In this document: one piece after another, positions 22,360 through 33,472 of the stretch
Position numbering within the stretch: position 1 is the stretch's first letter
How the letters are laid out: each line of letters begins with the position of its first letter
Assembly: GCA_006386115.1 (NCBI GenBank)
Contig: VFIW01000050.1
Location: 295,339-359,338 of the forward strand
Origin: Globisporangium splendens
Taxonomy: Eukaryota > Oomycota > Peronosporomycetes > Pythiales > Pythiaceae
Direction: 5' to 3'
Length of the DNA stretch: 64,000 nucleotides
Made by a program: the position numbers and the translations under genes
The notes under the pieces: model-generated
The model's database searches: none
Seen by the model: the letters and a program-made list of their open reading frames with translations, nothing else
Told to the model about the DNA's origin: nothing

Positions 22360-22375
22360 AAATACAGAAATGAGC
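22360..22375 (-). promoter_or_regulatory. Oomycete core promoter (Inr/FPR)
   Basis: On the complement the 16 bases GCTCATTTCTGTATTT match GCTCATTYYNCAWTTT at all but two positions. It sits about 50-65 bases upstream of the CBEL ATG at 22309. Confidence 0.6.
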
Positions 22376-24168
22376 GCATGAGGGAGTAGAACGCTCGTTG
22401 ACCAGTCACTCGGATGCGTGTCAAACATGGCCTTCCGTTCTTCGTCCAGAAATCCATTGGCATTGGCAAGATATCACTTTGTAAAGGTTCTAATGCTTGC
22501 TCTTGTGCGGCAATGCTGATGAGAAGGGAATCTTTCGGACGCAGAAATTATACTCGGAAGGTACATCACTGTTGATCCTCCTGCAACAACTTCCAGTGTG
22601 ATCACGATCTGCATGTTGACAGGCGGGATTTAAGCGCCAGTGATTGGCGTCAGCTAACTGTAGTGCACTGCCGTGCTACTCTGTGGACATGAGATGCCAC
22701 TATCCAAAGCTTGATGCCTCCGTTGACGCCACTCAGTCACTTGAACCAGGCGTATGGGAGCATCAGCATCGTTGTCGATTGCACCCCAGATCTTCTACAG
22801 CACCACGCACGTGATCGCGAGAGCGACTACAGCGAACCCAGCTCTTGTTGTGTTCTGACGTTCCTGGATTTCGTCTCGAGCTCAAAAATCTTCAAGTTTG
22901 AGCAGCTCTTTAGATGGTCGTATGCGCACGTATTGACGAAGGGAGCAGCATTCCTTGTAAACCCTGCTTGAAAACCGACGAGAACAGGTAAATGAGATAT
23001 TCTTGCGCCAACTCCCGAACTATCTCATAGTTGTAGTCACAGTACGACTTGAAAAACAACCAAAGTAGGTTCACAACAAGAGAACGTACACAGGATCGCT
23101 GAGTTGGATGGTGACAATGAGGACGCTGAGGTACGATGGAATGAAGAAACATGTGAGTTTGAGTTTCGAGGGGCTCAAACACACAACCAAATTCGAGCGT
23201 ACCTCAGTCGCTGTCGAAAAAGCAAGCAGCACACTCTGGTCGGGCTTGGTCCTACAAAACTGCATCGGTTGCCTCGATCCTGTCGTCGCTTGCGTCACCT
23301 CGAACTCACCGTTTCTTGAAAAAAAGTCGCAATTTACCGTTTGGCAACGAAGACAAAATCTGGATTGTTCTTCGTTCTCATGCGACTGTATCCACCTCAA
23401 ACCTGCTGAAAGCGGCGCGTTCCACTGGCACCGCTGGACGTGCAATCCGTTCCTTTGCTCCTTCCTTCCTTGGCGATCTCAAAGCGACAAGCTACGCGTC
23501 GCCTTTCTCGTGCTCTCTACACTTTCTTAGGGTCCATCGAAAGAACCAACTAACACGTGGTCCGGAAGAAAAATGTCCAGAGAGAGGATGGTTGCCGATC
23601 CCCTGTCCGCCAGATTCCGCCAGACGTAAGGTTATGTCGACCAGCTGGATGATCCTGTCCCTTTTATTTGGACCGCACTCTTTCCCTCCGTCTGCTTTTG
23701 TGGACTGCAGCGTGGCGTAGACGTGGTTGAAGATGGTCCTTGTGGTCAGAAAACCCCATCTCGAATTGCAGTCGCTGACGTGTCGGGGTTTGATTATGTC
23801 GGCGTTTGCCAGCAAATGATGCTTTCCCAAAAGGACATGCCAACAACCATCAAAGTCGCAGTTCTTTATTTATCGAGCCAGCAGCTTGGGGTTCACAGCG
23901 GATCCCTACCAACTTGGCTGCTCTCTATCGAATTTCTTCTGCTCAAGTCTTGTTTCTTCCACCAATTCTATCTACTTTCGATATCTCTACATCAATGCTG
24001 TGAACCGACTTTTTCACTCTTTCAATGCGCCGTGCCTGCTTCGCTCTCTCGCTCTCTCTTTTCACTTTCTCTATTCATTTTGTTTATACTTTTCTTCTAA
24101 CGACTATAACAACTATATTGAAATCAATCGGAACTGACGAACCAACCACATTCACACCAAGCTTTTGA
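22376..24168. other. Intergenic, no gene recognised
   Basis: About 1.8 kb. Two medium open frames overlap at 23100-23830 (one per strand) but neither has a recognisable domain or a convincing start. Confidence 0.4.
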
Positions 24169-25813
24169 TCACCACTCTCTTTTGCCGCTCTCCTTCTCTT
24201 CTTCCGTCATCTCGTCGTCGACAAACGCACTCGCCGTGGCGTCGCCATGGAGCTCCTGGAAGTGGTTGTTGCAATAATTGTTGGTGCGCTCATACGCCTG
24301 GCGCATGCACCCTTTCACGATGCAGCGCTTGCCTGTGAGTGAATAGCAGTATGTTGTTAGCGGATCCATTGTGGAAAGGTGTTTAAAGGTGGGACTAACC
24401 GTAGAACAACAAAGAAGAAACGAGTGCTCACCTCCGCCATGTGCCCAGCACAATCCGTTCGAGATGGCGATCTTCTCGCAACTATCGGTCTTGCACTTTG
24501 TGCCGCCGCCGTGGGACCAGCAGTACCCTCTCGACTTGGCGCGATTGATGCAACTCGGGACCTTGCATTCCGTCGAACCACCTAGGAGCAAGTAGGTAGA
24601 ATTAATAGCATGAGGCACTGTGCGTCTTCTAGAGGAGGACATAATTAGATAGATATGGCTCTTACCATGCCGCCAGCATCGGCCTTGGTGCTTGGCGCGA
24701 CTCGTACAGCCTTCTGCCTGGCATCGCTTGCCGCCCTAGAAGCGCACACAGAATTAGTGAACAGCTCCAGAAGTTTGGCACAGCGGATACCTTGCTTTGA
24801 ACTCCATACCCCATGGCGGACGCAGAGTCCCTGGTCGACAACGTATTGCTCGCAGCCTTCGTGTTTACAGATGCGACTTGGCGGACGTCGCGCCTTGCGC
24901 TTCGGATCTCCTTGCTGCTTGCCTCGGCGACGCGGAGCATCCAGAGTCTTGCTGCCTGCCTTGCCCGATCTAGTCGCAGCTGCAGTTGCAGTGGCCGCGG
25001 AGGTAGACCTACTTGCATTTTCGGACTGGTGGTGCGTCGACGAAGATGGCGCCTCGTAGTCGCTGTCTGCAACGCGATATCGCATGCACATGCACAACAG
25101 TGGCACAAACGATCCATATTCGTCAAGTTAAAAGCCAAAAAACGGGGTGGAGGATGGTGCGCTCGTCCACAGAAACGTGCTCTGTTCCGTAAAGGGACCA
25201 CTTTTCTCTTTTTCTCGTTGCCACTCCACCAACCCAATAACTCACAATAGGTTCAGAACCGGGTTCACTCTGGCTGCGTGGCATATCGGCCACACATTTT
25301 CATTTACGAACGCCAATGGAGAGACGGCGGTGGGCACGACGGACGTTCTTTTTTGTGTGTGGTTTTGGTGTTTCGTTTTTGGACATTTTGTGCATTTTCC
25401 TTACCGGAGAAAATGGACGACGCCGCCGAGCTCTCGTTGATGTAATCGTCAAGGATGAAGCTGAGCGACGACTTGCTCACGCGGTCGTCGGGGCCACCAA
25501 GAGTAGTGGCGTTGCTGTCGCTGTCGTGCTGCACGCTCGCCTTCGATTCCTCTTCGTCGCCATCGTTGCCGTCGTCATCACCCTGCTTCTGGTGCCGCTG
25601 CTGCTGAAAATGGTCGTCATAGCGCGGCGGATACTCGGACGCGACGCGCAAATTGCTCAGTGCGCCCCAATTCTCTTCCTGACTCGCTTTGCTCTCTGCG
25701 GGGGAGACGCACCCGGTCTCCTCTCTGGCGTCTGTACCTGGCGTTCCTGCTGCTCTGCTGTTGCTGGGGATCCACCGGGACGACTGGCGTTGGTGGTGCT
25801 CGCGGGACTCCAT
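24169..25813 (-). CDS. Five-repeat Cys3His zinc-binding protein (WRKY19-like annotation class)
   Basis: Exons on the complement: 25813-25405, 25066-24810, 24735-24666, 24581-24432 and 24332-24169, 349 aa. The first half is polar and disordered, with Gln and Asp/Glu runs, a SLSFILDDYINE segment and a basic cluster (APRRRGKQQGDPKRKARRPP) that may be a nuclear signal. Then come five repeats of the form C-x4-C-x9(11)-C-x2-H, e.g. CKHEGCEQYVVDQGLCVRHG and CKVPSCINRAKSRGYC. Such repeats are numerous in oomycetes and often labelled WRKY19-like; nucleic-acid binding is assumed, not shown. Three introns fall exactly in the glycine hinge (HGG) between repeats. The 338-base first intron was inferred from a clear donor at 25404 and acceptor at 25067; a shorter form starting at 25091 is possible. 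Confidence 0.78.
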
Positions 25814-28800
25814 TAAAGAAATAATTGGCGCAGGTGGGAATAAGAGAGTGGTGGTGATCGGACGACGAGTACCTGATCGTCGTCGCAGTGGCCAGGGAGG
25901 TGCTGGTCCCCTCTTCTTTTCCCTCGTATCTGCGTGATGACTGTGTCTGGTGATGGCGATGCGGCGACAGCAAACACGGATGGATCCCCCTCTGCACCCC
26001 GCTCACGGGCTCCTTCTGACCACTTTTGGAGTGACTGGCGTGTGTACACACAACGCGCACTGACCACTTTTGATGTGACTCACGTCACGCTTTCCTGAAT
26101 GACCAGCTCCGAAGGTGAATGTCCGCCGGCCACACACACCACCTGGCAAAAGAACAGCTAAACACGTGCTTTCTCGGCGCAATGCTGGCTGATGGCCGTC
26201 CAACTCGAGCCGTCTACTTCAATTGGACAAGCGAGGAGCTCCGAAGGTGTACTGAAGGGATCACTTGGCGCAGATGGCTTGTAGCGGCAATCGCGGTTTT
26301 TACAATCACGGCGAGTCGCAACGTGATGACACGCAATGCGAGACTTTGCGTTAATTCGGATTTACACAAACAACACTGCACGATTGTGAGCCCAGCAAAG
26401 CAAAACGTATGAACGACGAGGGTGCTGCTGGTTGGCTCGTTTGGCTGGCTGGTCCGCCGCCGTTCTTGTCTTGTCAGCTGGATCTCAGCACCGAACAACA
26501 CCCGAAGCACGGCTCGAGTGAGGGAATCGAAAGTGCGGGTGGAGGAGGGAGACGGGAGACAGAACTACTAAATTTATATATCTGGCGGCTCAAATTCGTT
26601 GAGGTGGGGTACACACAAAAGAGGAAAAACGTCGGAGGGCAGTGAGTGAGTCAGTCAGCCACGCGCTGGGAAGGGAAAGGAAGCACACACACAGCACGCG
26701 ACAAGAGTCAACCGGCATGACGCCCTTTCTTTGTTGGCGGTGTCAACGCACTCCGAGGATCTTGGGCAGGAGATGCCTGAGCTGCTCTGGCTGGGCTTTT
26801 TGCTGTTTGCTGTTTGCTGTGTCCACCACCCAATCACACAAACACACCCAATACTCAATACAAAGAGAGGAGCTCGTCCTTATGGAACATTTGAGAGGTT
26901 CCATACATGGCATTTCACATTTTCGCAAACGGATGGACGAGTGGTGCTGATACTTGGAGCAGCTCCATTGAAGCTGTCCCGCCTTTACACGCCAGGTGTA
27001 GCTACATCACTAAACCAGGGACTCACGTCAGTGCTTTTTTCTGCAATAAGGTTGACTTGGACCAATTGGCTCTAACAGCGAGTGAACAAGTTCAATTATA
27101 GGTCATTGTCCCTATTCTTAAACTTGGCAATAAGCAATCCGTTGATGTTGCTCACGTTGGATAGGCGCACTTTACAGTACCAATTGAGCAATGCGGAGTT
27201 TACACGAGATGCGGATTTACGAGAATCACATAACTTTCACTGCGAAGGAAACACAGGAACGAGGATCTCGATTCCTCCTCATGCCGCAATCAAGAGCACG
27301 TTTTCTTCGAAGAGCTCTCTCTGGAGAAAGGATCAAGTGGTCAGCACGCTTGGCTCGTCCAGCTGGGTGGCCTCCCTCTCCCCTTCTTCCATCGAATCGG
27401 TATCTTTTCTCCAGGCATCTGAATGCTCGCTCGGCTGCATCGCAAGCTTCCCAACCTCGTCACCATCGTCGGAGCTATTCAAGATAACGTCTTTTCAATT
27501 GCATTGCACACTTGAAGGTGCTGCGAGTGTCCATGTGTCACGGTTTTTCTGCAAGACGAACGCGCCAGGTCAAGGAATCGAGGAGCCCTAGCTCCAGCTT
27601 TCGCAATTACGTAATGCTGTGGCGCATAAATAGGGGTCAAAGATACTTTTTTCCTTCTCGTTTATGCTGCAATTTATTACGGAGCTAAACGCTTCTGCTG
27701 CTGAAACGATGCAGTTCAACGAAAATCAACGTGATCTGCTCGAGTTGAGCGCCTGCGAGGCATGAAGGTGTCGTTGAGTTTTGACGAAAGTGTCAACCGC
27801 ATGACCTTGTGTGGTGGAAGCGTTAAATTCTGAAGGGTGGGATAAATGATTTGATGACGAGGAGCGAATGAGGAGGCGCTGAGTAAGCGGCATCTCATCT
27901 CGCTGATGAGCAGCACACTTGTCTGGTCTCCGATGTATCTTGCAACGGCTTCTGTGTGGCCTATTATCAAAAGACGTTGGAAGCAATTGCTCGAAGCAGC
28001 ATCTTGATGTAAAAAGAGTGTGATGACGGTGACGTGCCATGGAGCGAATTTGAGAGACGACGACAGACAAAATAGAAAAAAGAAGAAATAACAGCGAGGT
28101 ACCGCCGTTTCCATGGAAACACTCTTCGCTGTCCTATCTCAAGATCCTGCTGACTGAATCTGGTGCCAACACTCTCGCCTGTCTTCAATCACTGCACCCA
28201 TTGCTGCTGTGCACCTTGCGTTCAGCTAGAGCACCAATGCGTTTTCCCCGCAGACAAGCTGCAGACAAAACAAAGCAGCGGTGCTTAGAAGTGAGCAAGA
28301 AACCGCGCTTCGGCATCGTCAATGCTTGGCGAGCTACATTTTAGATAGAATAACAAGTCGCACGTGCGCTGATGCGCCAAACGGAAGCAACTCGGAGTCG
28401 ATTAATGAAAGAGCGGCGGGTTGGCATGCGACAGAAGTGTCGCTGCTTCGCTGACGCAAGAGACTCCATGAAGATTTGCACTTTCTCAGGCCGTCACCAC
28501 TTCGGCAGCTGACCAACGCAAACGTTCTTGCCAGTGGTCTCGAACTTGCCGCGAAGGAAAAAAAAGTTGAGCAGCTCAGCTCATCTCATACCCTGGTGAT
28601 GCTCGCACCAAAGAGCAACATGGACGTACTGTTAGCACCGATGATTAAAGTTAACTCATTGTCCAAAAGCATCAAGCAGATCGCCATTGGCACTCGCACA
28701 AGCATGTCGTGCCAAGTTCAGTCGTAGTGCTTCAAACTGGGCAACACCATTATTGAAATTGTACAATGTGCTATTGGTGTTCCTCGATGATCAATATATT

Positions 28801-29016
28801 GCAATAATATGTGTTCAACAATCAATATATAATGTACTGTCCCCGATAAAGTACGATCTCAACCATCCAACCAAACTGCTATGAGAGGATTCCGCACCCC
28901 AAATAGAAGCCCCTCCGACGTCCACTCAACCAGAGCAACGGAAGCGCCGTTTAGGCTTTTGGATCGGCGGTGCGTTTGGCCATTTACCGCACTGCGTGGA
29001 GCTCCAGAGCGCCATC
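25814..29016. other. Long intergenic region, no gene recognised
   Basis: About 3.2 kb without a supportable gene. Several open frames of 100-150 codons occur on both strands near 25600-26070 and 27080-27590, but they lack domains and look like chance frames. The last 200 bases are the upstream region of the NUFIP-like gene. Confidence 0.45.
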
Positions 29017-31575
29017 ATGGAGCAGCAGGCGCCTCATCCGCAGTACCAGCAGCAGCATGGAGGAGGAGGCTCGTTCCGCGGCCGCGGTCGTGGACGCGGC
29101 GGTGGACGCGGCGGACGAGGAGGACGAGGACGCGGCGGAGGACGAGGTGGCGTCCGTGGTGGCTTCCAGCATCAGCAGCATTATGACCAGAACCAGCAGC
29201 AGCGGCAGCCAGTGTTCGAGGAATATGGGCCACGAAGCCATCTGAATGGTGGTGCACGACCGAATGAAGGAGGGTACTACCCGCAACCGCCACAGCTGCC
29301 ATTGCCTCCAGCGGTGGACGGCGGCGCGTTTGCGCAGAACAGACCACCGCAGCAGTATGCTCCGCAGCAAATGTATCATCCACAGCAGCCACAGCATTTC
29401 CAGCTGCCGTATGCACAGCAGAGCAGCGCATATCCGCCTCCGCCGTTCCAGCAACAACACGCCGTGCCTCCACAGCAGCCGCAATATGCGCAAGTGAGAA
29501 CGGAACCGCCGTTGCCGAGTCAGCCAGTAGCACAACCACCACCGCCACGTGAACATGCTGATGCTAAATCAGAGCCATATGTGCAACTGAAAGCAGAACC
29601 ACCCTTGCCGAGTCAGCCAGCACCACCGAGCGACAATGGTGCTAAATCAGAGCCATTAGCAAGCAACATGACATCTCCTCCACCACTGCCACCTCAGCCT
29701 GCACCACCGTTGCCAGCGTCTCCAGTCAAAGTGGATCCGCAACCTTCGTATGCCCCACAGCCAGTGCCGCCATCCCAACCTCAACCACAGTCAAACTACA
29801 GCAACGCATTGTACTCACGACAGCAAGCATATATGCCAGTGAATACCCAACAACACCAGCCACCACCGCAGCCACAGCAGCAGTACCACCAGCCTCAGGT
29901 GGCTGCACCAGGATACCCATCAAGTAATCCACCAATGGCACCAGCTCCGTATCACCACCAGCCACCACCGCAGCCTCCACTGCCAATTGCACAGCCTCAG
30001 TTCCCATCTGTGCCTGTTGGTAACTACGGACAACAACCAGCAGGATACCATCCGCAGCACCAGTATCACGCTCAGCCGCCTTCCTATGTGCAGCCATCTC
30101 CGTACGCAACGGCAGCAGCAGCACCACGACCGGCACCCCACTTCCAGCCTCCGCTTCCGCGATCACAGCCTTCTCCACAGCAGCAACAATCGCGACAGCA
30201 GCCTCCACAGCAACAGCAGCAGCAAACACGACCGCCTCCGCCAACATATTGCTGCCACAAATGCGGCCAACCAGGCCACTGGATTCAGTTTTGCCCTGCA
30301 AGTCGACCGCAGCAACCACAGCAGCAGAACAATTACCAGATGGCTTACGCTCACCCCCAGCAGCAGCAGCCTCAGCCACCTCTCCCAGCACAACCACCAT
30401 ATCATCCTCCTCGTGAACACGGTGCAGACGGTGAGAATGGCGACTCGGTCCGTTCCAACTACCAGCAGCAGCAGCCGCCATTACCTCAGCGATATGGTGC
30501 CCCGTTGTCCGAGCCGCTTCCGCCTGCTGGTGAGACTGCTGCGTGGCGCTGCGAAACGTGTGAGAAATCGTTCACGATGGAGTCGCAGTACGAGGCACAT
30601 CTCAAGACCCACGTGTCATGCCACGCGCCAGATTGCGACTTCTCGGCGTCAAAGCGCGTCGTCGGTGCGCATTTTCAGACCGCGCATGGTCAGTATGCCG
30701 GTCAAGGACTCAAGGAAATCGACGTCGAGGGACAAAAGTTTATGGTTCTGGTCGGCAATTCGCCTGAAGATATCGCGAAATGGCGTGCTGATCGACGCAA
30801 GAAGTGGCCGTCTGCAACAAAGCAGAAGGCAGCAGAAGGAGAAGCAGAAGAGCAGGTTATCACCACAACAGCAGCTTCGCAGGCAGCAGTAGCTGACCAA
30901 AATGGACGCGACTCGGTGTCTAAGAAGCGCAAACTCGCTGCGAGTTCACTGGCAGACGATGAAGACTTGGAAGACGGAGAAATCGAGGAAGACGAGTCGG
31001 TCGAGATGACTGGCAACGCAGGAAATGGCGACGGAGACCATGAAGCATCGAGTGCAACGACAATGGAAGTCGACAGCCATCCTGTGGCTGCTGGTGCTGA
31101 GTTGGCTCCATCGCCTTCGTCAGTGGCTGAGCCATCGACCAAGAAGCAGCGTCGCTTGGTGCTGTGCCGCAAGTTTATGCAGAACAACTGCAGGTACGGG
31201 GACAAGTGTAGGTTCAGTCACGACCGCAAGGCATTCCCGTGCCGCAGCATGGTTCAAAAGGGGACGTGCACCAAGGGCGACGCGTGTCTGTTTAGCCACG
31301 ACGCGCACATTTTGCAGCAGCAGACGGCACAGTCAGTAAACACAAAGCGGGACAAGGCGCTCGAAGCCACGTGGAAGGCCGAACAGGGCTCGTTGCTGCG
31401 TAAATTGCTCAAACGCGATATCCACGTCGAGCAGGAACGCATGCTCCAGATCGTACGACATCTAGTGACCAACCAGTTCTTTATCAAAGAGTCTGAGCAG
31501 CAGCCTCGGGCAGCAGCACAGCCTGTTGCAGAGTCCACGACGAACGAGGGTACGGCATCCAATGCAACAGTTTAG
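29017..31575 (+). CDS. NUFIP-like RNA-binding protein with RGG box, CCHC, C2H2 and tandem CCCH fingers
   Basis: 852 aa, one exon. Domains in order: an RGG/RG box (residues about 15-55); a long Gln/Pro-rich disordered region; a CCHC zinc knuckle near 411 (CCHKCGQPGHWIQFC); a C2H2 finger near 510 (CETCEKSFTMESQYEAHLKTH) with a second Cys/His pair; the NUFIP1 signature near 575-600 (NSPEDIAKWRADRRKKWPS); an acidic region; and two CCCH fingers at about 716-764 (CRKFMQNNCRYGDKCRFSH, CRSMVQKGTCTKGDACLF). NUFIP1 (yeast Rsa1) is an assembly factor for box C/D snoRNPs, binding the 15.5K/SNU13 protein. A nuclear role in RNP assembly is inferred. The ATG at 29017 is the first in frame just before the RGG box. 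Confidence 0.85.
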   Translation: MEQQAPHPQYQQQHGGGGSFRGRGRGRGGGRGGRGGRGRGGGRGGVRGGFQHQQHYDQNQQQRQPVFEEYGPRSHLNGGARPNEGGYYPQPPQLPLPPAVDGGAFAQNRPPQQYAPQQMYHPQQPQHFQLPYAQQSSAYPPPPFQQQHAVPPQQPQYAQVRTEPPLPSQPVAQPPPPREHADAKSEPYVQLKAEPPLPSQPAPPSDNGAKSEPLASNMTSPPPLPPQPAPPLPASPVKVDPQPSYAPQPVPPSQPQPQSNYSNALYSRQQAYMPVNTQQHQPPPQPQQQYHQPQVAAPGYPSSNPPMAPAPYHHQPPPQPPLPIAQPQFPSVPVGNYGQQPAGYHPQHQYHAQPPSYVQPSPYATAAAAPRPAPHFQPPLPRSQPSPQQQQSRQQPPQQQQQQTRPPPPTYCCHKCGQPGHWIQFCPASRPQQPQQQNNYQMAYAHPQQQQPQPPLPAQPPYHPPREHGADGENGDSVRSNYQQQQPPLPQRYGAPLSEPLPPAGETAAWRCETCEKSFTMESQYEAHLKTHVSCHAPDCDFSASKRVVGAHFQTAHGQYAGQGLKEIDVEGQKFMVLVGNSPEDIAKWRADRRKKWPSATKQKAAEGEAEEQVITTTAASQAAVADQNGRDSVSKKRKLAASSLADDEDLEDGEIEEDESVEMTGNAGNGDGDHEASSATTMEVDSHPVAAGAELAPSPSSVAEPSTKKQRRLVLCRKFMQNNCRYGDKCRFSHDRKAFPCRSMVQKGTCTKGDACLFSHDAHILQQQTAQSVNTKRDKALEATWKAEQGSLLRKLLKRDIHVEQERMLQIVRHLVTNQFFIKESEQQPRAAAQPVAESTTNEGTASNATV

Positions 31576-31779
31576 CCTAGACATTATGATACACTAAGTA
31601 TACACAGGTTAGCGAATAGAAATGAGCCATGACATCATATACAAGCAAGCAAGCACACATGAACGCAGTCTGTTGAAAGGACACTGTGTTTCTTCAGCTC
31701 ATTATAGACTTTTTCTTTGCTTTAGACTGGGATCTTCTGCGCGGCTTTGCGTGCATAGCTCGATTCTTGTTCTTTTCGT

Positions 31780-32359
31780 TTACTCGAGTTTTTCTAATTC
31801 GCGAATCCGCTCGAGCATCTCGCGCTTCGACGTCTCTTGGACTTCGCCGCCGAGAATGTATTCGTCCAGCATCGAGTACACCTACATGTACATAAAACCG
31901 TTTCTATCAGCGTTCTGGGGCATTTCTTGCAGCAATGACCAGAAATGGACATACCTTGTTGAAGTTGAACACGATGTCGAGCTCACACACGTTGGAGAAC
32001 TGCTGGTCGAGCAACTCAACGAACAAGTGGATCGTCTCGAGACAGAGCAGCTCGTTCGCGGTCACATCGACGCCCAGGATGAAGAAGAGCCCCGCGTACC
32101 GGCGGTAGATGATCTTGTACGAGCGGAACTCGATGAAGTTGGTGTGCTCGGCGTCGCGGCCGACGACCAGGCGGTGGATCTCGGCCTCGAGTCGCGCCTT
32201 GTCCTGATCATCTGGCGGCGGCACGTACCACTTGGACAGCCGCGTCTTGCCCTGACGATTCTGCAGCAGAAAGAAGCGAATCTACAAGCATAGAGATACG
32301 TTAGCCTGGAGGTCTCAATATGCATCAAGAGAAGCAGGAGCAACACTGCTACTCACCAT
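31780..32359 (-). CDS. AP2S1: AP-2 clathrin adaptor sigma subunit
   Basis: Small chain of the AP-2 complex, linking cargo (acidic-dileucine signals) to clathrin at the plasma membrane. Exons on the complement: 32359-32357, 32281-31955 and 31881-31780, 143 aa (142 in human). The first exon holds only the ATG; the second begins [15 protein letters not shown]. Family blocks are [38 protein letters not shown] and [13 protein letters not shown]. The ATG-only exon is supported by a GTGAGT donor directly after it and a TGTAG acceptor. It resembles AP-2 sigma more than AP-1 sigma because of the VPPPDDQDK region and the DVTANE segment shared with plant AP-2 sigma. Confidence 0.92.
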
Positions 32360-32584
32360 TGCTGCTTTATGCCTTGCCGTGGATCTTGTGTGCGCCTTGT
32401 GCTTGGTCTACGCTTTATAGGAAATGGAGAATAGAGGAAAAAATAACGATCCGCCGCTCTTGTGCGATCCACGCAAACCGTCGCGCTCCGAGTCGTTTCA
32501 CAAATGGTCTCCCATTTAAATGCGAAACTCTTCTCCATAATGGACGTCTTCTCTGTACAATAATACTGGAGCAGTCTTGGTGCC

Positions 32585-33215
32585 TTAGTGCTGATCGTCC
32601 ATATGGGACTCAGTGTGGAGCTGCGCGCAGAGCATCGTCGCAAAGTCCGTGTCTTGGATCATGAGCTCCACCACCTGGTTCGTCGCGTCCGCGAGTCCCA
32701 CCGCGATCAAATGCTTGCACTACATAATGCATAACCATATATAGGCAACATTAGGATACAAAAACCAGCATATGACGACAGCAAGCACATGCACATGCTA
32801 CCATGGCGGTGGGACACTGGATGGCGCTCTCGAGGAATGCCTGGCAGGAGCAGTAGTGATCCGGCAGCACGTTGTAATAGCTCGGGCCGTTGCCCATGCC
32901 GCTGGTGTCCAGCGGTTGCGAGAGCATGGAGCTGGTGTCGAGTCCGTAGACCGAGGACTCGTCTGCGTTGTGCTGCTGCTTGTGGTACCGGTTGAGCGAC
33001 TCAACGCGGAAAAAGCTGCGGCGCGACGGCAGCGCCGTGACCTTCTTGATGGCGCCGCGGTGCACGAGCGCGCTCGCGCTCTGGAAGAGCTGCAGCTCCT
33101 CGGCGGAGAGCGCCGCGAGCATCTGACCGTGCGCGTCCGTCACGTCGCGTTCTGCGCGCGTCTTGAGGTCGCGCAGCACGCAGCGGATCACGCTCGCCGC
33201 CATGTCGTCGCTCAT
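32585..33215 (-). CDS. ZSWIM7: SWIM-domain protein ZSWIM7/SWS1
   Basis: Shu-complex component: SWS1 with a RAD51 paralogue promotes RAD51 filaments in homologous recombination. Exons on the complement: 33215-32802 and 32719-32585, 182 aa (human 140). The SWIM zinc motif C-x-C...C-x-H is visible across the junction: YCSCQAFLE, then TAM followed by CKHLIAVGLAD. Preceding blocks RRSFFRVESLN and YYNVLPDHYC match the family region before the SWIM motif. The N-terminal half is helical and slightly longer than in animals. The upstream neighbour on the other strand (257 bases between starts) is the SANT-like gene, so they share a promoter region. Confidence 0.85.
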
Positions 33216-33472
33216 GTTTGGCAATGTGAACTTTAGTGGGAGGCAATGGTGGTGGGTTGCCTCAACCCTGTATAGTGAGTAGTAATATATACCGAGGCTT
33301 TATGGGAGCACAAAGTGTGGGGTCCTTTGTTTGAATGGATTCGTATTATGCAATCATGCGTGATGAGACAGATTATTGTAAATGAGAAGGTGTAGATAAC
33401 CTTCGTTGTGTGTGCGGGGTCAACGCCTCCGATCAAGCCCGCATCAGTCAAAAGCCAACACCAGAGCACAGA

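Noticed and set aside
23100..23830. Overlapping open frames of 110-140 codons
   Set aside because: Starts are weak, composition is not protein-like on either strand, and no family was recognised.
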